This document shows, one piece after another, positions 6,881 through 11,752 of a DNA stretch of 11,752 nucleotides (positions are counted from its first letter, which is position 1; every line of letters starts with the position of its first letter). The DNA comes from Aliivibrio_A kagoshimensis (lineage in GTDB: Bacteria > Pseudomonadota > Gammaproteobacteria > Enterobacterales > Vibrionaceae). Made by a program: the position numbers and the translations under genes. The notes under the pieces were generated by a model, which was given only the letters and a program-made list of their open reading frames with translations, ran no database searches and was not told where the DNA came from. The stretch lies in the NCBI RefSeq assembly GCF_050337105.1, contig NZ_JAKJSQ010000092.1, positions 1 to 11,752 on the forward strand, given 5' to 3'.

Positions 6881-9748
6881 ATGGAAAAGATATATAACCC
6901 ACAATCGATTGAACAAGCTCTGTACCAGACTTGGGAAGAGAAAGGCTACTTTAAGCCGCACGGTGACACTTCAAAAGAAGCTTACAGCATCATGATTCCG
7001 CCGCCCAATGTAACCGGCAGCCTGCACATGGGTCACGCTTTTCAAGATACGATCATGGATACTCTTATTCGTGCTGAGCGTATGAAAGGCAAGAACACGC
7101 TTTGGCAAGTTGGTACCGACCATGCGGGTATTGCGACTCAAATGGTTGTTGAGCGTAAAATTGCAGCTGAGGAAGGTAAAACCAAGCATGATTACGGTCG
7201 TGAAGCCTTCATTGATAAAATTTGGGATTGGAAAGCAGAGTCAGGCGGCACCATCACCAAGCAACTTCGTCGCTTAGGGGCTTCAGTGGATTGGGATCGT
7301 GAACGATTCACCATGGATGACGGCCTATCCGCAGCAACTCAAGAGGTGTTTGTTCGTCTCTATGAAGAAGATTTAATTTACCGAGGCAAACGCCTAGTAA
7401 ACTGGGATCCTAAACTTCATACCGCAATTTCTGATCTTGAAGTTGAAAATAAAGACAAAAAAGGCTTCATGTGGCACGTCCGCTATCCACTTGCGAACGG
7501 CGCAAAAACCGCAGACGGTAAAAGCTACATTGTGGTTGCAACGACGCGTCCAGAAACTATGCTGGGTGATACGGGTGTTGCAGTTAACCCAGAAGATCCT
7601 CGTTATAAGGATCTTATCGGACAACAGATTGAACTACCTATCGTTGGCCGTTTAATTCCAATTGTTGGTGATGAACACGCAGACATGGAAAAAGGCACGG
7701 GGTGTGTAAAAATCACACCGGCCCATGACTTTAACGATTACGAAGTAGGTAAACGTCATAGCCTCCCTATGATCAACATCCTAACCTTCAATGGTGACAT
7801 TCGCGATGCTGCCGAGATCTTTACCACTAACGGTGAAGAGAGTGATTTTTATAGTGCTGAACTTCCTGAGAAATACCATGGCATGGAGCGTTTTGCCGCT
7901 CGTCGTGCTGTCGTTGCTGAAATGGATGAATTAGGTCTACTTGAAGAGATCAAAGATCACGACCTTACCGTTCCTTACGGTGATCGTGGTGGAGTGGTTA
8001 TTGAACCAATGCTAACGGATCAATGGTACGTTCGCACTGCCCCTCTTGCTGAGCCCGCGGTGAAAGCAGTCGAAGATGGTCAAATCCAGTTCGTCCCTAA
8101 ACAGTACGAAAACATGTACTTTGCGTGGATGCGTGACGTGCAAGATTGGTGTATCTCTCGTCAACTTTGGTGGGGTCACAGAATCCCGGCTTGGTACGAC
8201 AATGAAGGCAAGGTTTATGTTGGTCGCACAGAGGAAGAGGTTCGTGAGAAAAACAACCTTGCTCCTGTGATTGTGCTTCGTCAAGATGATGATGTACTGG
8301 ATACTTGGTTCTCATCTGCGCTTTGGACATTCGGCACACAAGGCTGGCCTGAAGATACCGATGCACTGAAAACATTCCACCCATCCGAAGTATTAGTATC
8401 AGGATTTGATATTATCTTTTTCTGGGTTGCTCGTATGATCATGATGACCATGCACTTTGTTAAAGATGAAGATGGCAAACCACAAGTCCCCTTCAAAACG
8501 GTTTACATGACGGGGCTTATCCGTGATGAAAACGGTGACAAGATGTCTAAATCTAAAGGCAACGTACTTGATCCTATTGATATGATCGATGGTATCGGCC
8601 TGGAGGATCTTGTTGAGAAACGTTGTGGCAACATGATGCAGCCTAAACTGGCCGCTAAAATCGAGAAAGCAACGCGTAAAACCTTTGAAGGCGGTATCGA
8701 ACCATACGGCACTGATGCTCTGCGTTTTACACTAGCAGCAATGGCGTCAACGGGTCGTGATATCAACTGGGATATGAAACGTCTCGAAGGCTACCGTAAC
8801 TTCTGTAATAAATTATGGAACGCCAGCCGTTACGTATTGATGAACACAGAAGAGCACGATTGTGGTATGGCTGATGGTGCTGAACTTGAGTTCTCTCTTG
8901 CAGATCAATGGATCGAGTCTCAGTTTGAAGTCGCAGCTAAAGAGTTTAATGCCCATCTAGACAACTATCGTCTAGATATGGCAGCAAACACACTGTATGA
9001 GTTCATCTGGAATCAATTCTGTGACTGGTACCTAGAGCTGACAAAACCTGTTCTTAGTAAAGGAACGGCTGCGCAGCAACGTGCGACGCGTTATACCTTG
9101 ATTACCGTTCTTGAGAAGACCCTACGTCTTGCTCATCCGGTACTGCCTTATATCACCGAATCAATCTGGCAGAGTGTTAAGCCGCTGGTTGATGGTGCGG
9201 AAGGTGAAACTATCATGACACAAGCGCTTCCTCAGTTTAATGAAGAGAACCTAAACACTGACGTCGTTGCTGATCTTGAATGGGTGAAAGCCTTTATTAC
9301 CAGTATCCGTAACTTACGAGCTGAATATGACATCGCCCCAAGCAAAGGGTTAAGTGTCATGGTAAAAGTCGCTGATGACAACGATGCTGCTCGTATTCAA
9401 GCAAACGACATTGTTCTAACTTCTCTAGCCAAACTAGACAGTATCAAAGTACTTACTGAAAGCGATCAGCAAGAGCTTCCAGCGTGTGCCACTTCACTGG
9501 TTGGAAAATCTGAGCTGATGATCCCAATGGCTGGATTGATCAACAAAGATGCTGAGCTTGCTCGTTTAGACAAAGAGTCTGCAAAAACTCAAGGTGAAAT
9601 CAAACGCATTGAAGGCAAATTAAGTAACGAAGGTTTCGTTGCAAAAGCACCGGAAATCGTTATCGCTAAAGAGCGCGAGAAACTAGAAGGCTATAAAGAG
9701 ACCTTAGTAAAATTAGAGGCACAAAAAGCAACCATTGTTGCACTCTAA
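6881..9748 (+). CDS. valS: valine--tRNA ligase
   Basis: ValRS charges tRNA-Val with valine in the cytoplasm and hydrolyses mischarged threonyl-tRNA. The protein has 955 residues (E. coli 951). The class I signature HMGH is at 49-52 (after PPNVTGSL) and KMSKS at 554-558. The inserted editing domain, about 190-340, contains TTRPET (221-226); T222 corresponds to the E. coli editing residue whose change to Pro reduces proofreading. An alpha-helical anticodon-binding domain spans about 680-830, and a C-terminal coiled coil that contacts tRNA runs from about 890 to 955. The ribosome site is weak (AAGAG, 4 bases before the ATG), but similarity to E. coli starts at residue 1 (MEK.YNPQ.IEQ). It follows holC by 133 bases and ends at a strong terminator. 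Confidence 0.99.
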   Translation: MEKIYNPQSIEQALYQTWEEKGYFKPHGDTSKEAYSIMIPPPNVTGSLHMGHAFQDTIMDTLIRAERMKGKNTLWQVGTDHAGIATQMVVERKIAAEEGKTKHDYGREAFIDKIWDWKAESGGTITKQLRRLGASVDWDRERFTMDDGLSAATQEVFVRLYEEDLIYRGKRLVNWDPKLHTAISDLEVENKDKKGFMWHVRYPLANGAKTADGKSYIVVATTRPETMLGDTGVAVNPEDPRYKDLIGQQIELPIVGRLIPIVGDEHADMEKGTGCVKITPAHDFNDYEVGKRHSLPMINILTFNGDIRDAAEIFTTNGEESDFYSAELPEKYHGMERFAARRAVVAEMDELGLLEEIKDHDLTVPYGDRGGVVIEPMLTDQWYVRTAPLAEPAVKAVEDGQIQFVPKQYENMYFAWMRDVQDWCISRQLWWGHRIPAWYDNEGKVYVGRTEEEVREKNNLAPVIVLRQDDDVLDTWFSSALWTFGTQGWPEDTDALKTFHPSEVLVSGFDIIFFWVARMIMMTMHFVKDEDGKPQVPFKTVYMTGLIRDENGDKMSKSKGNVLDPIDMIDGIGLEDLVEKRCGNMMQPKLAAKIEKATRKTFEGGIEPYGTDALRFTLAAMASTGRDINWDMKRLEGYRNFCNKLWNASRYVLMNTEEHDCGMADGAELEFSLADQWIESQFEVAAKEFNAHLDNYRLDMAANTLYEFIWNQFCDWYLELTKPVLSKGTAAQQRATRYTLITVLEKTLRLAHPVLPYITESIWQSVKPLVDGAEGETIMTQALPQFNEENLNTDVVADLEWVKAFITSIRNLRAEYDIAPSKGLSVMVKVADDNDAARIQANDIVLTSLAKLDSIKVLTESDQQELPACATSLVGKSELMIPMAGLINKDAELARLDKESAKTQGEIKRIEGKLSNEGFVAKAPEIVIAKEREKLEGYKETLVKLEAQKATIVAL

Positions 9749-9764
9749 AGAGACATAAAACGAT

Positions 9765-9797
9765 AAAAGGCTGATCAGTAATGATCAGCCTTTTTTT
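9765..9797 (+). terminator. intrinsic terminator after valS
   Basis: A perfect 13-bp stem (AAAAGGCTGATCA with its complement) with a GTAA loop is followed by seven T residues, starting 16 bases after the valS stop. It cleanly separates valS from the DUF2061 gene. Confidence 0.93.
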
Positions 9798-9849
9798 GAT
9801 CCTTCATAAATTTTACCTATCAATACAATTGGTATTAATGAATTTAGTT

Positions 9850-9868
9850 AATGAGAATAATTCGTAAT
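9850..9868 (+). promoter_or_regulatory. candidate Fur box upstream of the DUF2061 gene
   Basis: The 19 bases AATGAGAATAATTCGTAAT match 13 of the 16 defined positions of the Vibrio Fur-box consensus as I recall it (AATGANAATNATTNTCATT). The left arm and centre are perfect; all three mismatches fall in the right arm. It overlaps a -10-like AATAAT (9866-9871), and the start codon is 30 bases downstream. Repression by iron-loaded Fur would fit this position. AT-rich sequence can produce such matches by chance. Confidence 0.35.
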
Positions 9869-9898
9869 AATACACTCTATCAAATCGAGGATATTACG

Positions 9899-10309
9899 AT
9901 GACCAAAACACTCAGTTTTGCTGCTTTACATTTTACCGTTGCTTTTACTCTGGCTTACCTATTAACAGGTGATTTACTTTTGGGAGGCTTAATCGCACTG
10001 GTTGAACCTATGGTTAATACTGTAGCGTATTACTTTCACGATCGGGCATGGTTACAAAGTAAAGAAAATGAGAAAAAGCCCATCATCAAAACACTTAGCT
10101 TTGCCGGAATGCACTTTGGGGTCGCTTTTGCGGTCACTTACCTATTAACGGGTGATATGGTTGTGGGGGGAGTGATGGCACTGCTAGAGCCAATGGTGAA
10201 TACCGTCATCTTTTACTTCCATGAACAAGTGTGGGCAAAGAAGTATGGCCAACACGGTCCAAGAGAAAAGAGCAAGCACATGCACCCACATACTCTCTTA
10301 TGCCACTAA
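9899..10309 (+). CDS. DUF2061 membrane protein with two tandem repeats and a His-rich tail
   Basis: This encodes 136 residues from the ATG at 9899, supported by GAGG 8 bases upstream. The in-frame ATG at 9851 would add 16 hydrophilic residues and lacks a comparable site. The protein is two copies of one unit, residues 3-51 and 64-112, identical at 32 of 49 positions by my count. Each unit has two hydrophobic stretches separated by LLTGD, then GG....AL.EPMVNT and YFH. Four membrane segments are likely (about 5-23, 26-46, 66-84, 87-107). The linker (52-63) is charged. The C-terminal tail after W112 is hydrophilic and contains H119, H127, H129, H131, C135 and H136, which could bind metal. The family matches DUF2061, which has no established function. 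The gene stands alone after the valS terminator and converges on the GH2-like gene, with stop codons overlapping. Confidence 0.9.
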   Translation: MTKTLSFAALHFTVAFTLAYLLTGDLLLGGLIALVEPMVNTVAYYFHDRAWLQSKENEKKPIIKTLSFAGMHFGVAFAVTYLLTGDMVVGGVMALLEPMVNTVIFYFHEQVWAKKYGQHGPREKSKHMHPHTLLCH

Positions 10310-11091
10310 TAACAGAAACTCGCTTCGGATTGATCTTCAAACATTCTGTAGGGGATGTGCATCACTTGCCCTTCAAGCTCCACCTCAATGTGGTAAAGGT
10401 CATTATTGTCTGGGCATTCCGTCTTCCAGAATCTAGGTGCATCAACCTGAAACAGCGCCGTTACACGATTTGATCTAACATCTATTGGTATTGAATAACT
10501 CATGCCATCAAATTTAGTGTTAGCGGCTATCATTCCTGTTGCTAACGTTTGAAAATAGATCACAACTTTTACTTCACCACATCCATGATGCAAAATAGGT
10601 ATTACTGTTACTCTTTCTAACCTTAAATGCGCAATACCTTGTAGCTCGATACTGCCAAAAATACCCACTTGGTTATTTTTATTCGTCGTATCCGTCATAT
10701 TTGGGGCATCATCATCCAGTAAAAAGTCATCATCTTGCTGCTCTAAAAAAAGAATCTCAATACGATTTAGACCAACTTGCAGATGAGATTTGACCTCTTT
10801 ACGATATGTCTCTTCACAATCAAAACAGTCTATGACTGCATTACCATTAATTCTCACTTCGGCATAGTGCGAAACCCCTTTCAGCACAATATCAATCGCA
10901 GCACACGCTAACATTGCTTCAGAGACGTCTACATCATGCATTAAATGCCACTCTTGAGCCGCTATATCACTCTCAGAAAGATCCGCTGGAAGTATTGAAC
11001 TAATGGGGGCAGGAAAGGCAAGATCGCCTTGTGGTAACGATAAATCTGTTAATGGAGAGAGTTGCCATAAACCGGACAAAACAGTAAGCAT
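10306..11091 (-). CDS. GH2-like protein with beta-sandwich domains only, no catalytic domain
   Basis: The 261 residues resemble the non-catalytic N-terminal part of family 2 glycoside hydrolases such as beta-mannosidase. Residues 1 to about 155 fit the sugar-binding jellyroll: GLWQLSP (7-13), W48, a DIVLKGVSHYAEVRINGN stretch (67-84), VGLNRIEILF (106-115), and VGIFGSIEL (142-150), like the G-[IV]-[WY]-R-x-V-x-L motif. Residues 156 to about 245 fit the following immunoglobulin-like domain, ending in PRFWKTECPDNNDLYHIEVEL (219-239), like the usual P-x-x-W...P...LY pattern. The TIM barrel with its two catalytic glutamates is absent. No signal peptide is seen, so it is probably cytoplasmic. AAAGG lies 7 bases before the ATG. 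The gene ends inside the stop region of the DUF2061 gene, so no barrel remnant can follow. The role is unknown; glycan or glycolipid binding is possible. Confidence 0.8.
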   Translation of the reverse strand: MLTVLSGLWQLSPLTDLSLPQGDLAFPAPISSILPADLSESDIAAQEWHLMHDVDVSEAMLACAAIDIVLKGVSHYAEVRINGNAVIDCFDCEETYRKEVKSHLQVGLNRIEILFLEQQDDDFLLDDDAPNMTDTTNKNNQVGIFGSIELQGIAHLRLERVTVIPILHHGCGEVKVVIYFQTLATGMIAANTKFDGMSYSIPIDVRSNRVTALFQVDAPRFWKTECPDNNDLYHIEVELEGQVMHIPYRMFEDQSEASFCY

Positions 11092-11104
11092 TAGTTCGCC
11101 TTTA

Positions 11105-11118
11105 TTGAGCTAGATCAA
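11105..11118 (-). promoter_or_regulatory. FNR-like site before the GH2-like gene
   Basis: TTGAG-CTAG-ATCAA matches 9 of 10 defined bases of the FNR consensus TTGAT-N4-ATCAA. It lies 14 bases before the GH2-like start codon, overlapping the leader. A possible promoter (TTGTAT, 16 bases, TAAAAT at 11135-11130) would start near 11123 and place the site just downstream of the start, a repressing position. This is a sequence match only. Confidence 0.35.
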
Positions 11119-11160
11119 TTTTCAGGCTGATTTTACAACTATTTAACTGTTATACAAGAG

Positions 11161-11196
11161 AAATAAAAAACGGCCGATGATAATCATCGACCGTTT
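11161..11196 (-). terminator. intrinsic terminator after rraB
   Basis: On the minus strand a 13-bp stem (11196-11184 with 11180-11168, one G-U wobble) with a UUA loop leads into a run of six U residues and a further U-rich tract. It lies 23 bases after the rraB stop. The plus-strand direction lacks a T-run, so it serves rraB. Transcription of the GH2-like gene then needs its own start between here and 11092. Confidence 0.88.
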
Positions 11197-11218
11197 CAAG
11201 GTTTAAAAAGCTTAGTGT

Positions 11219-11635
11219 TTACTCTTCGTCATTCTCATCGTCAGGCTGATCGCCTTCAAAATAAGTGCCCCAACCGTCATAATCTATCTCAAATTTTTCA
11301 GCCAATGCGACTAATTTAACTACTTGAGCATCAATCAACTCCGCATCAAGTGCTGATTCCATGACGGCATCAAAACACATCACTTTACCGCCACCTTCAA
11401 CTTCAAACTCTTCTGCTTCTAGCACTTCAAAGCCTAACTTAAATGCTTCAACGGCCGCATTCTCTAAAATAGAGAAATCTTCTGATGATATGTGGTGTTC
11501 TATCGAGTACAGCGCATCAGGGTCACTACCATCTTCAAGTAAAACCTCGATAATTTCACGAGTCTCCTCTTTTTGCTCTTCAATCAGCTCTGCGTAGGTA
11601 ATGAACTCTTCTTCGGGCATTGATTCGTTAGACAT
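11219..11635 (-). CDS. rraB: RNase E inhibitor protein RraB
   Basis: RraB binds RNase E and alters the cutting of particular messenger RNAs by changing degradosome composition. The protein has 138 residues, the same length as E. coli RraB, and is very acidic. Strongly conserved blocks are EEQKEETREIIE..LEDGSDPDALY.IEHH (19-48), AAVEAFKLGFEV (60-71), LIDAQV..L..LAEKF..DYDGWGTYFE (100-127) and an acidic tail. The ATG at 11635 is preceded by GGAG 5 bases upstream; a second in-frame ATG at 11620 lacks such a site. E. coli rraB also lies near valS but with yjgM and yjgN in between, so the genes between valS and rraB differ here. The terminator at 11161-11196 makes this a single-gene unit or the end of one. 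Confidence 0.97.
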   Translation of the reverse strand: MSNESMPEEEFITYAELIEEQKEETREIIEVLLEDGSDPDALYSIEHHISSEDFSILENAAVEAFKLGFEVLEAEEFEVEGGGKVMCFDAVMESALDAELIDAQVVKLVALAEKFEIDYDGWGTYFEGDQPDDENDEE

Positions 11636-11723
11636 GGGGGCTCCACAGTTTCTAAGTTAATTGGAATAACGATGCGCAATATGGCATGGATCACTTTAAA
11701 TTACTATCAGTCAAAAGCGTAAA

Positions 11724-11737
11724 TTGATAAATATCAA
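11724..11737. promoter_or_regulatory. perfect FNR-type palindrome upstream of rraB
   Basis: TTGAT-AAAT-ATCAA matches all 10 defined bases of the FNR consensus and is a full inverted repeat. A further TTGATAA begins at 11746 and is cut by the window end, 22 bases (about two helix turns) from the first. The site lies 89 bases before the rraB start and could serve rraB or a divergent gene beyond the edge. A nearby arginine gene would fit, as argI lies next to rraB in E. coli. An ArgR box fits less well. Confidence 0.5.
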
Positions 11738-11752
11738 ATATATGGTTGATAA

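Noticed and set aside
6831..6900. Possible leader peptide starting with the ATG at 6831 before valS
   Set aside because: The frame has no stop before valS and runs on into it out of frame. It has no valine-rich run and no following terminator, so it does not look like an attenuation leader.
9851..9898. Longer DUF2061 reading frame starting at the ATG at 9851
   Set aside because: The extra 16 residues lie outside the repeat unit, there is no good ribosome site, and the candidate Fur box and -10 would fall inside the coding region. GAGG before 9899 fits better.
11171..11191. Fur-box-like core GATGATAATCATC
   Set aside because: It lies in the stem of the rraB terminator, whose symmetry explains the match, and it is not in a promoter position.
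1..11752. CRISPR array, transposon or prophage
   Set aside because: No regularly spaced repeats, transposase, integrase or terminal inverted repeats were seen anywhere in the window.

Overview
This looks like a chromosomal segment from a gamma-proteobacterium of the family Vibrionaceae, probably Vibrio or a close relative. I infer this from protein resemblance and gene order. The order lptG-lptF / pepA-holC-valS / rraB matches what I recall for both Vibrio and Escherichia coli. The presence of an RDD-family gene next to lptG and a DUF2061 gene next to valS is a Vibrio-type arrangement. Species cannot be fixed from the sequence alone.

Left edge (1-1612): an O-acyltransferase gene of the OafA/YrhL type on the minus strand runs off the window, so its C-terminus is missing. 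Upstream of it, on the same strand, is tRNA-Leu(CAA) with its own promoter and terminator. The acyltransferase lies on the 3' side of the tRNA and uses arginine codons unlike those of the core genes. The tRNA therefore looks like the border between variable DNA (left) and conserved core DNA (right). The E. coli counterpart of this tRNA, leuX, also lies near lptFG-pepA-holC-valS and is a well-known insertion hot spot.

Envelope block (1792-4504): a small RDD membrane protein on the plus strand converges on lptG-lptF on the minus strand, sharing a bidirectional terminator. LptF and LptG form the membrane part of the ABC transporter that extracts lipopolysaccharide from the inner membrane.

Housekeeping block (4695-9748): pepA diverges from lptF and is followed by holC and valS. 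A clear intrinsic terminator sits between pepA and holC. An unexplained hairpin sits in the valS leader, and a strong terminator follows valS.

Right part (9899-11752): a two-repeat DUF2061 membrane protein with a histidine-rich tail is preceded by a Fur-box-like sequence. It converges, with stop codons overlapping by 4 bp, on a cytoplasmic protein that resembles only the two N-terminal beta-sandwich domains of family 2 glycoside hydrolases, without the catalytic barrel. Next comes rraB, encoding an inhibitor of RNase E, with its terminator. A perfect FNR-type palindrome lies upstream of rraB at the window edge, and a one-mismatch copy lies just before the GH2-like gene.

Most of the window is conserved core genome. 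I found no convincing new multi-gene system. The points most worth following up are the tRNA-bounded acyltransferase, the GH2-like protein without a catalytic domain, the DUF2061 gene with its possible iron control, and the FNR-type sites around rraB.
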